Assembly: GCA_028284195.1 (NCBI GenBank)
Contig: JANQSE010000017.1
Span: forward strand, 124,001 to 188,000
From: Balneola sp.
GTDB taxonomy: Bacteria > Bacteroidota > Rhodothermia > Balneolales > Balneolaceae
Direction of reading: 5' to 3'
DNA: 64,000 bases
Part shown: positions 17,713 through 27,000 of the stretch, in pieces
How the letters are laid out: every line of letters begins with the position of its first letter
How positions within the stretch are numbered: the stretch's first letter is position 1
Notes under the pieces: generated by a model
What the model was told of the DNA's origin: nothing
The model's input: the letters and a program-made list of their open reading frames with translations, nothing else
The model's database searches: none
Position numbers and translations under genes: made by a program

Positions 17713-18648
17713 ATGGAATATCTGCTAACCATATTCTCAGATAAAATTGGTCCTCTTCTTAATCGAGCGTGGACATACACACAATATGTTTGGAATAACT
17801 TATTCAAACGCTCTAAGCCATACACAAATGAAGAAGCGATGGAATATGCTTATGGATTACTCTCAGGGAGCATAGTTGAAATTCAGTCTTTTAGAAATTT
17901 TTCAAATGGTAATATCTACATTATTGCAAAAGCAAAAGAGAAGAAGGAGGAGTATTTTTTTAAGCTAATTCTACTTAAAAAAGTCGGTAGTACATTTATT
18001 AGAGAATGGGACCAAGAATTAATGAGCTTTACCGAAGATTTTGAAATTATTGATCTACAAAAAATAGGAAGCCATTTTATTCTATTTATAGAAAACTCCT
18101 TTGGTTCTGGAGCAGGAACAAGAATCTTATATGCACTTAACTCCTCCAGTAAAGAATTGTTCAAAGTAATTGAACATCATGATTGGTCAGATATGACACG
18201 TGTATATACGCCTACTATAGAATTCAGCCCTAAGGATATAGATCAGAAGCTTTTGAAAAGTCTGGAGAAGTATGCCTTGGCTAAAGAGATGTTAAAGGGA
18301 AAACGAGTCGATTTTTCTATCCCTGAATATGCTGTCCGTAATTGGCATCGTATGAATGGAGAGATTAAGAAAGGTGATGTCGAACTTTATTTTTATCCTG
18401 GACGGCCAACTTATAGTAGTTCTCCGACTGAAGTAGTTCATTCTGATAACATTGAATGGATTGGATATTTCAAGGGCCCCCTCTGTGGCTATCTAAAAAA
18501 GAAGAATGAGCATTTTGTCGCCTATTCTCCAGGTTGGACTTATGATTGGCCACAACACCTGAAGTTGAAAGGAAAAGGCATACAATTTACTTCTGGAAAT
18601 CATACACTCCATTTTGAGTTGAAAGGTGATAAAGGAATACTCAGCTAA
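17713..18648 (+). CDS. Hypothetical protein, unknown function
   Basis: The frame is open from TTG 17656, but ATG 17713 is the better start because what follows reads as a normal N-terminus (MEYLLTIFSDKIGPLL); this gives 311 residues. No domain was recognised. The protein is rich in aromatic and charged residues, with several beta-like stretches (YFFKLILLKKVG, VELYFYPGRPTYSSSP) and no signal peptide or membrane span. It lies back-to-back with the nuclease-fold gene and 13 bases upstream of the DUF4145-like gene. It is probably in an operon with the latter, inside the accessory region. Nothing more can be said about its job. Confidence 0.6.
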   Translation: MEYLLTIFSDKIGPLLNRAWTYTQYVWNNLFKRSKPYTNEEAMEYAYGLLSGSIVEIQSFRNFSNGNIYIIAKAKEKKEEYFFKLILLKKVGSTFIREWDQELMSFTEDFEIIDLQKIGSHFILFIENSFGSGAGTRILYALNSSSKELFKVIEHHDWSDMTRVYTPTIEFSPKDIDQKLLKSLEKYALAKEMLKGKRVDFSIPEYAVRNWHRMNGEIKKGDVELYFYPGRPTYSSSPTEVVHSDNIEWIGYFKGPLCGYLKKKNEHFVAYSPGWTYDWPQHLKLKGKGIQFTSGNHTLHFELKGDKGILS

Positions 18649-18661
18649 AATTCAATCATGT

Positions 18662-19435
18662 ATGCACTTAGATGTCATTAAAATTTCCCGAATCATCAGC
18701 AGAATGGAAGAACTGTATAACAGAATACTTACCAGTACTTTCGATGGCGAAATGGATAAAGAGGCAGTTCATGAATACAAGGAAACTAAAAAGGAACTCT
18801 TGCTTTATCTTTTTGATAAACCCATACAGACAACCGATTCGAAATACTTTGCTGATGTCCGCAAAAGACTCCAGCGACTTACCCTAAATGGTGACCCCTT
18901 TATTCCGGATAGATCATTTGATGATGAAAGTTTAAACAAGACACTGAAAATATTTAAAGATTTATTAGATCCCGAGTTCTCATTTGACGAGCTAAGTAAG
19001 ATTGCTTCAGACCACTTCTACTCATGGTTCTGTGGTGAGGATTATGTCGAAAATAAGCTTAGAAGTCAGATTCTTTTTCTTCAAACTGAGCGATTACCTG
19101 AACACTTCAAAGCTTTTGTAACCGAAATACAGGATTGTTACAATTTCCAACAATATATAGCAGCTACTGTACTATGCAGAACCATCTTAGAAATTGCTGT
19201 GAAGGATCTTTTCCAAAGCAATAATTTGAGCGGAGGTAAACGGTTAACGCTTTTTCAAAGAATGGAAAAATTGAGCTACTTACCCAAATTTGCTCTATAT
19301 AAGCCAGATATGGATGATGTTCGTGAATTAGGAAATTCAATCATTCATGGTGAAGAGACTGCTAATCGAGAAACATCTACAGAGATGATTAAGAAAACAT
19401 TCTTCCTGATTCATCATTTGTACGAGGTGAATTAG
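18662..19435 (+). CDS. DUF4145-like (HEPN-like helical) protein
   Basis: ATG 18662 is preferred over GTG 18626, which lies inside the preceding gene; ATG 18704 is also possible. The 257-residue protein is alpha-helical. Its C-terminal part matches the DUF4145 pattern: YIAATVLCRTILEIAVKDLF, a short linker, then DVRELGNSIIHGEE with an N-x3-H-type motif. DUF4145 and related HEPN-like domains occur in defence and restriction-associated genes, some as RNases, but no catalytic R-x4-6-H motif is clear here. Placement between an unknown gene and the invertase/RM block supports an accessory or defence role. Confidence 0.65.
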   Translation: MHLDVIKISRIISRMEELYNRILTSTFDGEMDKEAVHEYKETKKELLLYLFDKPIQTTDSKYFADVRKRLQRLTLNGDPFIPDRSFDDESLNKTLKIFKDLLDPEFSFDELSKIASDHFYSWFCGEDYVENKLRSQILFLQTERLPEHFKAFVTEIQDCYNFQQYIAATVLCRTILEIAVKDLFQSNNLSGGKRLTLFQRMEKLSYLPKFALYKPDMDDVRELGNSIIHGEETANRETSTEMIKKTFFLIHHLYEVN

Positions 19436-19500
19436 AGGCCTTTGCTTCTAAATTAAATTCAACTTCGATACATATAACTGGAGCAAACATACACAAATCT

Positions 19501-20109
19501 CTATTCCTGCTTGTACAGTTTATGCTTTTTTGCGAAAGAAGCTACCGTTAAACGATGTACTCCTAGTATCCGTGCAATGGCACTGAACGATACTTTTTTT
19601 TCTAAAAGTTCCTGAATCCTTTTCTCTTGACCGGTTAACTTAGTTCTTGATGACTTCCTTCCTTTTGGCCTACCAAGCACAACTCCCTCCGCTCTCTTTC
19701 GAGCTAATGCTTCTTTCGTACGTTGAGAAATTAGATTTCTCTCTATCTCAGCTGCCAAACCAAAAGCAAATGCTAATACTTTTGAATTAATATCATTTCC
19801 CAAACGATAATTATCTTTGATTGTCCAAACATGGACATCTCTTTTCATACAATCATTTAGAATTCCCATAATCATCAGTAGACTTCGACCAAGACGAGAG
19901 AGTTCAGTACAAATCAAAATATCATCTTGCTTCATTTTTTTTAAGAGCCTCCCCAGCTTCCTACGCTCCATTTCCTTTGTTCCTGAAATAGTTTCTTCTA
20001 TCCATTTATCAACCAGCAGTTCTTTTTCTTCACAAAATCGGTTGATTTCAAATCTCTGGTTCTCCACAGTCTGCTTATCTGTACTTACTCGAATATATCC
20101 ATATATCAT
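19501..20109 (-). CDS. Small serine recombinase (DNA invertase/resolvase family)
   Basis: The 202-residue protein is the size of Hin/Gin-type invertases. The catalytic domain starts MIYGYIRVSTDKQ with nucleophile Ser9. It continues through CTELSRLGRSL and FGLAAEIERNLISQRTKEAL (the long E helix) to GRPKGRK. A C-terminal helix-turn-helix follows (SFSAIARILGVHRLTVASF). The family cuts both DNA strands at paired short sites and rejoins them after rotation, giving inversion when the sites are opposed. The gene abuts a DNA segment bounded by inverted repeats within the neighbouring methylase gene, so it is the obvious candidate enzyme for inverting that segment (inference). Confidence 0.93.
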   Translation of the reverse strand: MIYGYIRVSTDKQTVENQRFEINRFCEEKELLVDKWIEETISGTKEMERRKLGRLLKKMKQDDILICTELSRLGRSLLMIMGILNDCMKRDVHVWTIKDNYRLGNDINSKVLAFAFGLAAEIERNLISQRTKEALARKRAEGVVLGRPKGRKSSRTKLTGQEKRIQELLEKKVSFSAIARILGVHRLTVASFAKKHKLYKQE

Positions 20110-20110
20110 T

Positions 20111-20145
20111 TTTATACTATTTTTTGGTTAAAAAAATAGTATAAA
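20111..20145. repeat. Perfect 15-bp palindrome upstream of the recombinase start
   Basis: The arms TTTATACTATTTTTT (20111-20125) and AAAAAATAGTATAAA (20131-20145) are exact reverse complements around the loop GGTTA. The dyad begins 1 base upstream of the recombinase start codon (20109-20107) and ends 7 bases before the outer inverted repeat of the silent cassette. It could be a recombinase-binding site (autoregulation or accessory site) or an mRNA hairpin limiting recombinase translation. No second copy was seen at the other edge of the invertible segment, which argues against it being a crossover site. Confidence 0.75.
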
Positions 20146-20152
20146 GAAAACC

Positions 20153-20177
20153 ACCGATTTTACGCGGCAGGGATATT
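20153..20177 (+). repeat. Outer inverted repeat, silent-cassette copy (IR1)
   Basis: This 25-base site encodes ILRGRDI in the cassette. It matches the reverse complement of 21405-21429 at 20 of 25 positions: the first 9 bases (ACCGATTTT) and last 8 (GGGATATT) are identical, with 5 mismatches in the middle. Serine-invertase sites tolerate imperfect flanks if the central dinucleotide agrees. Confidence 0.75.
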
Positions 20178-20371
20178 CGCAGATATGGGTATAACTTTGG
20201 TGATCGATGGTTAATAAACACTCATAATGGAAGTAGAGAAAGTGGCATTGAGCCTGTAAAAATTGAAGATTTTCCGGCAATTAAAGAACATCTGGATCAG
20301 TATTATGACAAACTGAAATGTAGGACTGATAAAGGAGTTACCGCCTATAATCTTAGAAACTGTGCTTATAT

Positions 20372-20395
20372 GGAGGATTTTTTTAGACCGAAAAT
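20372..20395 (+). repeat. Inner perfect 24-bp inverted repeat, silent copy (IR2)
   Basis: The 24 bases start GGAGGA, contain seven consecutive T and end CCGAAAAT. They are an exact reverse complement of 21181-21204. The encoded EDFFRPKI is conserved, but complete DNA identity over 24 bases stands out because the sequences on both sides have diverged strongly. That points to recent exchange or to a maintained recombination site. Confidence 0.85.
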
Positions 20396-20807
20396 AATCT
20401 ATCCGGATATTATGCGTATGCCACGAAAATTTGAGAAGCTTGGAGAGTATCCTTATTTCTATTTGGATAAAGAAAGTTTCTACATTGAAGCAACGAATTT
20501 TATGATGACAGGGCAAAATATCGATATAATTTATTCATTTCTTACATCCGATTTGGGGTTCTTTACTTTTTCAAAATTTTATACAGGACCACAATTTGAT
20601 GCAACAGGATTTCGATATAAAAAAGCCTACTTAGATGAAACATTTGTTCCCAAGCCAGATGACAAGGAAATTGAAACTTTACGAAATATTTTAAAAAGGA
20701 TAAAAAATCAAAAAGATAAAAATCGAGAAATGGATTCTGCTTGGTATGATATTATTGATTTAAGTGCTGAAGAAATTCAATATGTAAGTCTTTACAAAAA
20801 TAACTTG

Positions 20808-23800
20808 TTATCTCAAACTTTCGATAAAAACAATCTCATCGTGTGACAATCCGCAGATTCTATAGATTTGGGAGTTGATGCTGGTGATATCTATTTTTTT
20901 TGCCTTCAATTCTGATAAAGAGAGCAAAAACTCTTTTTCTTGTTTATCTGTGATGGTAGGGACAAATAGTTGTCCAATAGTAAACTTTGACCATTGGAGG
21001 GTTCCCACACCTGTTGTAGTTGCAATTTTGGAAAACAAATGTTCTGATAATGGGGAATTCAAGAAGCAGACTAAATATTCTAACTTACTACCCGACAATA
21101 AGTAGCATTTATTATTAATGAAATATTTGCCGGACTCATCCAATACAAAATTGGCGTTATCAGATATCTCTCCCCATACAATTTTCGGTCTAAAAAAATC
21201 CTCCCAATAATTTATACTATCCTGTGTTTCGAACCATTCATTATTAGTTTTTTTTCTGGAACCTCGTTCGCCGGTTTGTTTGAGTCGATCATATCCAAAC
21301 GACAATAGATGCTCTTTTATAGCTGGGTATTGTTCAATATCGTAATTCATACTTGGAAATGTAGCAATCAGCCATAAGTCAGCAAATTGGTAGTGATAAC
21401 GTTTAATATCCCGTCCTCTCAAAATCGGTCTTATAATTTCGGCAGATTTTGGGTCCTTAGCTATGAGCTCATTTTTCTTTTCACCACTTATAATAAATGC
21501 CTCATTATAACCTGTTTTGATGCCATAATTTATTTGGACATCCCAATCTTTAAGAGGCTTTCCTATTTTTTCAATCTTATCTTTTATTCCTTGTTCAATT
21601 GATGATAGTACAACCCAACTATCACCATTATTAAATTCTATTTTTGTCCTATGCTTAGAAATATAAACACCCAAGTTCGGTATTGATTTTTCCTTTATGA
21701 CACATGCTTCAGTCGTCGTTTCGCTTAATCCTTTGCTAAATAAGAGAATGTTAGTGTCAACTGTTGCCGATTTAAACACTTTCTGACCAGCAAAATCTAT
21801 TAACAAAATTGGGTTTGTTTCTTTAACAAAAAAATTCCTCGTTGAAGCACCATATCCAGCTCTCATCCACTTATTAGAGGTAATAAAGCATAAAACTCCT
21901 TCTTTCTTCAATAATTGATTCCCTTTTTCATAAAAAAGGGAATAGATATCTCCCATCCGTTCAAAAGTCTGAAAACTTTGAGAAAAATACTTTTTTGCTA
22001 GCGCTCCTCCGTCTTTTTGCAATTGAACATAAGGAGGGTTGCCTATTATCAAATCGAAACCTTTCACACCAAACATCCATTCAGGATCAAACCAGCTTGA
22101 TAAATCATGACTAAAAGGGTCCCAGCTACTTATTAAGTAAGCACGACTTGTTACATCTAAATTTTTTCCTAACTCAAATTGAGACTTAATAATCTTATCC
22201 TGAATTGCTTTAAATCTGGATTTTATATGTTTTTTTTCGTCTCCAAAGCTTTGTAAGTAGTCAATTCTCAGTTTTTTTAGCTTTTCTAAGTCATCATTAG
22301 AATTAAAAAGCCCCCCAAAATTTTCTTCTTTTGGCAAGCTTAGTAGTGTATCAGCAGTGACAAATTTAAATTCTAAGTTTGGAAGAGGTTCCACCCCTCT
22401 GTTAGGCTTAGATTCATCTATATTTTCATCCACAACTAACGTAAGAAAACAACGGAGCTTAGATATTTCAGCAGCAATTGGTTGAATATCTACGCCATAA
22501 AGTGAGTTTTGAATAATTCCTATCTTGCGAGCATATTCTATGCTTGCCTGATCCATTTTAGATTTAATCTGCTGCCGGATATAGGCATTGTCTATTTTCT
22601 CTATTTGACGAGCCTTCCACCAAGCTGCTTGTGGATCAATTTTCTGTAGTGCTATCACAATTTTTTGTAATACGCCCATTGGAAATGCTCCAGAACCACA
22701 GGCTGGATCCAAAATTCTTACTTGATTTAAGGCCTCTAGTATCTTCTCTTTTTCTCCAACAGAAAAAAAAGATACTTCTTCTTCTGTCATCCTGAATAAT
22801 AGACGTAGCTGATCTTTATCAAAGCCACTCTTATTGTGTAGATATTGTACCAAGCTTTCAGTAGCCATATAAGCCACTACTTCACGTGGTGTATAAAAAC
22901 TTCCCGTTGCTTTTCGAGCTGATTCACCAGTATCAGGGTCAATTTCAGCTAACAAATTTTCGAATATTCGACCCAACATTTCTGGATCAATACTTACCTC
23001 TACTTCGGTTATTGAGTTTTCATCTATCGTGAAGTTGTATTTCTCTAGCTCCCCGAAAAATTCCAAAAACCAATGATCTTCAATTTTTAACGTATTCAGA
23101 TGTTCTGAAAGCCCAGTAACTGAATTTGCCTTGTAGTAATCTTCCACATCGGGTTCAAATAAACCTCCGTTTAGAAAAGGAATATCATTTGCTTCACCTG
23201 GGAGACCATCGACTCTATCTGGAATCGGAGTATTTAAAATTTGAAAGAATATTTTTTCAAGGATAGAGTGGTAATAATTGTGATATTTCTTTACCGCACT
23301 TGAGGATAGCAGTTCTTCTGGAAGTAGAGCCTTTCCTTCCTCAGATTTTTTCATTTTTAAAAACCAGCAAAAAACAATTCTACCAATAAGTCTCACTGCA
23401 AATTCTTGGTAAATCCTTCTATTCTGATTCGGACTTAATCCTGGCAACTTTAAAATAGCCTCATACTTCTTTGACTTGCTTCCTCTTCTAACATTTCCTC
23501 CTACAAGCTTATAAAACTGATCTGATATAATTTTATAAAACTCCTCATTCAAAGCCTCAACGCTGAATGCCTCCCTTATATCCTCTAACGATAAAGATTT
23601 ACGTACAAGCCGGCTTAACTGAATTGAAGGGGTCAATACTTTTTCGCCTACCCCAAGCAAATAGGTATATCTTTTTGGCTCAGTTGCTCGCTTAATTACT
23701 TCTCCCTCTTCATTCAGAACCTTTATTTCAGATACAAAGGAAAGCCGCCATTTTTCATCCTGCTCAAATACGATAAGAGCTCCATCAACATCATATTTAT

Positions 23801-24074
23801 ATACATTCCTAAGTAGTTCCCTCAGGCCCACTTTATTTCGGTCCAACCATACATCCGAACTAACATTTACTTTGTATAAACCTATTACCCTGTCATCAGA
23901 TGTAGTAAAACTCCCTAATTCATAAGCTGTATCCGCTTTATCATTTTTTGGAAGAATTATTTCTTTCGGTTGCGCCAATAATTGTCTGGCGCCAAAAACA
24001 GACTTTACAAGATCCAACCAGCTTTGGGAGTTGAATGGTTGAGTTAATATTTCTTGTAGTTGCTTTTTATCCAT
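20808..24074 (-). CDS. Eco57I-type N6-adenine DNA methylase/RM enzyme with switchable C-terminal specificity region
   Basis: In this 1088-residue protein, residues ~1-140 form an N-terminal domain of the kind found in large type II/IIG-like methylases (segment NKVGLRELLRNVYK); a nuclease active site there is not certain. The gamma-class methylase core has FYTPREVV at ~393, motif I DPACGSGAF from Asp456 and the catalytic NPPY at 679-682. After that come target-recognition sequences: the first variable half lies between LRGRDI (~890) and EDFFRPKI (~957), the second runs from there to the end. It methylates adenine in a specific site chosen by this region. The helicase/PLD gene ends 8 bases inside its start, so the two form one unit. 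A divergent silent version of residues ~885-1088 lies inverted at its 3' end. Confidence 0.92.
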   Translation of the reverse strand: MDKKQLQEILTQPFNSQSWLDLVKSVFGARQLLAQPKEIILPKNDKADTAYELGSFTTSDDRVIGLYKVNVSSDVWLDRNKVGLRELLRNVYKYDVDGALIVFEQDEKWRLSFVSEIKVLNEEGEVIKRATEPKRYTYLLGVGEKVLTPSIQLSRLVRKSLSLEDIREAFSVEALNEEFYKIISDQFYKLVGGNVRRGSKSKKYEAILKLPGLSPNQNRRIYQEFAVRLIGRIVFCWFLKMKKSEEGKALLPEELLSSSAVKKYHNYYHSILEKIFFQILNTPIPDRVDGLPGEANDIPFLNGGLFEPDVEDYYKANSVTGLSEHLNTLKIEDHWFLEFFGELEKYNFTIDENSITEVEVSIDPEMLGRIFENLLAEIDPDTGESARKATGSFYTPREVVAYMATESLVQYLHNKSGFDKDQLRLLFRMTEEEVSFFSVGEKEKILEALNQVRILDPACGSGAFPMGVLQKIVIALQKIDPQAAWWKARQIEKIDNAYIRQQIKSKMDQASIEYARKIGIIQNSLYGVDIQPIAAEISKLRCFLTLVVDENIDESKPNRGVEPLPNLEFKFVTADTLLSLPKEENFGGLFNSNDDLEKLKKLRIDYLQSFGDEKKHIKSRFKAIQDKIIKSQFELGKNLDVTSRAYLISSWDPFSHDLSSWFDPEWMFGVKGFDLIIGNPPYVQLQKDGGALAKKYFSQSFQTFERMGDIYSLFYEKGNQLLKKEGVLCFITSNKWMRAGYGASTRNFFVKETNPILLIDFAGQKVFKSATVDTNILLFSKGLSETTTEACVIKEKSIPNLGVYISKHRTKIEFNNGDSWVVLSSIEQGIKDKIEKIGKPLKDWDVQINYGIKTGYNEAFIISGEKKNELIAKDPKSAEIIRPILRGRDIKRYHYQFADLWLIATFPSMNYDIEQYPAIKEHLLSFGYDRLKQTGERGSRKKTNNEWFETQDSINYWEDFFRPKIVWGEISDNANFVLDESGKYFINNKCYLLSGSKLEYLVCFLNSPLSEHLFSKIATTTGVGTLQWSKFTIGQLFVPTITDKQEKEFLLSLSELKAKKIDITSINSQIYRICGLSHDEIVFIESLR
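21181..21204 (-). repeat. Inner perfect 24-bp inverted repeat, expressed copy (IR2)
   Basis: This is the exact inverted partner of 20372-20395 within the methylase gene, at about residues 957-965 (EDFFRPKI). It separates the two variable halves of the specificity region. Confidence 0.85.
21405..21429 (-). repeat. Outer inverted repeat, expressed-gene copy (IR1)
   Basis: This is the partner of 20153-20177 inside the methylase gene, at about residues 882-890 (ILRGRDI). It defines the point where the active and silent specificity regions start to correspond. Confidence 0.75.
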
Positions 24075-27000
24075 TCCTAAATGTCTCAGTAATTACTATC
24101 TCAGGAGTAATATTTACTTCTATCTCCGTTTTCATTTCTTCATCAGCTTCCTGAGCCATTGCATCATATTTGGCTGCTAATGCAAGTATTAAGTTGTCTG
24201 CTTGTCCATAGGTAATCGTTTTCTTTTCAAGTTTTCTCCTTAACTGCCTGACCTCATTAGGTAATGGTGTATAAGTACCTTTATCAACCAAATCTAATAA
24301 TGCTTCACACGCCTTTTTTGTCTTTCCTTTTTTGGTAAACCCTTTAAAATCCCGAAGAAACTTTTTTGCCTGAGCAGAAATTGCATCTGCTTTATCTGCG
24401 GTAGTTACAGCTTCCGTTGTTGACCCTAAAAAGTCTTTATCGAAGTCATCCAGCGCAGCCTGAACATGTGCGTAATGCTCCGAGGGGATATCCAGCCCTT
24501 GTTCGTTCACTTCTGCTTTGAACAGCTCTGCAGCTTCAATGAAGGTTAGAGTAGAAACATCTTTTTCAGAACTCACCTTATAGAACTCCATCTTGTAAGG
24601 AGACTTTAAGAAGATAAGTGAGCCATCTTTTACCGACTCATCATTAGCAAAGTCATTCTTTCTAGCTGTTCTCGCTTTGAGTGGAAACTTTTTTATTCTT
24701 TTGAATTCGTTCGGATTATTATCCTTGAACTCTCTTATAAACCTGAGATATATTAGTCTCTTATCTTCCTCGTTTGGCATTCCCTCCTTGAAAAGCTCGA
24801 ATTGTTCCAACATTTCTTCATGTGAATAAATCTGAGCATCTTCTCCAAAAGCCGTGTGAAACCCCTGAAGCTTGATCAGAGCATTATTGTATAACTTGAT
24901 CTCCTCGTCTCCTTGTTGGGAGGGGTAGAAGTTATAATTATAAATGGTATCTGATACGCTTCCAATCCGGTTTACCCTTCCTATTCTTTGCATCAATCGG
25001 GTAGCATTCCAGGGCGTGTCATAGTTGATAACTACGTTGGCACGATGAAGGTTTACCCCTTCAGCAAGTACATCTGTTGTAATAAGAATATCATAGTCAT
25101 TCTTTTGAGTGCCTATATAATTGGCATCAAAATTTTGCTGAATAACATCGAATATCTTCTTTCTGTTTTTAGAAGATATCTTTAGAACTGTGTGATCTGT
25201 TTGTGATTCGATCTTTTCGGCAAGATAACTGGCGGTATCATTGCTTTCTGAAAAAATGATTAGTTGGCTGGTAGGATTAATCTCCTTGTCCAAAAACTCT
25301 GATTCAAGGGTTTCGAAGAAAGTATCCAGTTTAGGATCCTCTTCTATTTTACCCCATTCCTCCGACAGCTCTTTTAGTAAGTCTCTGTCCTTAGCCAATC
25401 CTTTAATAAATTCTTCTTCAAAATCTTCGGAAGCAAAAATATTGTTTTTGGGGCTTTCAATACTAAGCTCAAGGATCAACTCTTCTACTTCTTCCATACT
25501 GAAGCCCTTTTCGATTAGCTCATTCACATTTAAATCCGGCGCGATGAACACTTTGTCATTTTCGAACATTTCGATCATCCGCTCAGTAGATCGAAGTAAG
25601 TTGTTTAAAGTAATACCGAATGCATAAAAGCTGCTTTCTAGCCTTTTAATCATCATGGTTTTCATGATTCCGGCCAAAGCCTTGGAGACTAATATGGCTT
25701 GATCGTAGTATGCCTCTCTTTTTTCTTCAATTAAAAACCGAATGGCCTGGTAACGATAATATCCAATCTTATCATCGTCAGTAAGATAAAACACTGTTTT
25801 ATAGAACAGCTTACTCAGTTTGGCATTAAGATCGTAACGTACAGCTCTCGGAAGCGCTGGTTCCGGAAAATTGATACCCTGACTTTCTAAGTCATCAATG
25901 TATTTAGGATAATTTCTTAAATCCTTCCGGGTCCGTCGAACTGTAATCTGAGAAATGATCTTCTCCCTGATAATGGTATAAAGCTCCCGAATTCGACTTA
26001 TATCCGGGTCTTTGCTTTTTATGATTTCGCGATATTCCCTAATAATTGGACCAAAGAAGGACTGCAAATTGGTTTCTGAAAGGGTACTTCTTCTTGAATC
26101 TTGAAAAAGTAATAATTGATAGTACAAATCCTGTGGTCGATTATTCAATGGAGTAGCTGATATCAGGATCACCTTCTTTTTTTTACCCGAAATTAGTCCA
26201 TCACCGTTTCTTGGAGCTTTACATATGCGCTGCAAATTCCCAAACATGGTTGAAGTATGATTCCTGTACTTATGGGCCTCATCTACCAGGACCAGGTCAT
26301 AATCCTCTTTAGCCCAATAATTGAGATCATCACCCTTCAGTATCTTTTCGAGTCTACCATTGGTAATAAACTTTGTATGGCGATCTATTCCAAAAAGACG
26401 AAACGTATTCTTCCAGTTCTTTTCTAATGCCGGAGGGTACACAACCAGAATCTTAGTGTTCAATGAGCCGTTGGCAATCAAAAATCGTTTGGCTATCATG
26501 GATGCAACAACGGTCTTACCCAGACCCACCACATCCGATAGGAAAAACCCATTATGTTCCATTAACATCTGGAATCCTTGGTTTACAGCATCTACCTGAT
26601 AGCTCAATTTTTTATAGCTTTTTGGAAGATCTCCAACCGTATCCGGATCGTAATCAATGTTATTACCAAAATACTCGATGAGTAGTTTAATGTAGATCTC
26701 AAAAGGGGTGAAATTCTGGCCTATGTGGGTTTTCTTTTTGAAGGCCTGAATATCTGTAGGTAAAATCGGAGTAGACTCTGCCCAAAGTTGTTCAAATTCC
26801 TTCTTTGCAAAGTTTACATCATCAAAATCTTTTAAAGCAATATTAAGTTCATAATTTGGAGATTGTTTAATTCCTAACCCTGCTTCTGTTAGGTTAGAAG
26901 AGCCCATAATCACCCATCCGTCTGAGTGTTCAGTATGCACCTCTGGAAGGAATAAGTAAAATTTTGCGTGTATGGCTTTTGAGTTATGCGCCCTTACCTC

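Larger units (their letters stand above)
20151..20846 (+). pseudogene. Silent inverted cassette encoding an alternative C-terminal specificity region of the methylase
   Basis: The frame is open from 20145 to TGA 20844-20846 but has no start signal of its own; the Met at 20370 is internal. It begins PPILRGRDIRRY, matching the methylase's RPILRGRDIKRY, and runs through a different variable segment containing FPAIKEHLDQYYDKL (methylase: YPAIKEHLLSFGYDRL). It then reaches EDFFRPKI, identical in both, followed by a second variable part with FYIEATNFMMTG and ETFVPKPDDKEIETL (methylase: FINNKCYLLSG and QLFVPTITDKQEKEF). So it is a colinear, divergent copy of the last ~205 residues of the methylase, in opposite orientation and with overlapping 3' ends. 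It has the structure of a storage copy waiting to be switched in by inversion. Confidence 0.9.
20153..21429. other. Putative invertible DNA segment (specificity switch)
   Basis: This 1277-bp segment is bounded by the outer inverted repeats and contains the inner pair. Inverting it in frame would join the methylase body (residues 1 to about 885) to the silent cassette and leave the present C-terminus silent. Inverting only the inner 833 bp (20372-21204) would exchange the last ~125 residues only. Reading frames agree at both junctions: the codons of LRGRDI and EDFFRPKI are in the same phase in both copies. The flanking serine recombinase gene supports active inversion. Flipping itself is inferred from structure. 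Confidence 0.8.

Noticed and set aside
20121-20137. CRISPR or transposon end at the AT-rich palindrome
   Set aside because: Only one dyad, no repeat-spacer periodicity, no transposase and no target-site duplication.
20374-20386. Phase variation by slippage at the seven-T run in the inner repeat
   Set aside because: The run is identical in both copies and encodes conserved Phe codons. Seven bases is short for slippage, and inversion explains the structure better.
20370-20846. Independent 158-residue gene starting at ATG 20370
   Set aside because: The coding similarity to the methylase C-terminus continues upstream of this Met to 20151 in the same frame with no start signal. It is an internal codon of a silent cassette, not a gene start.
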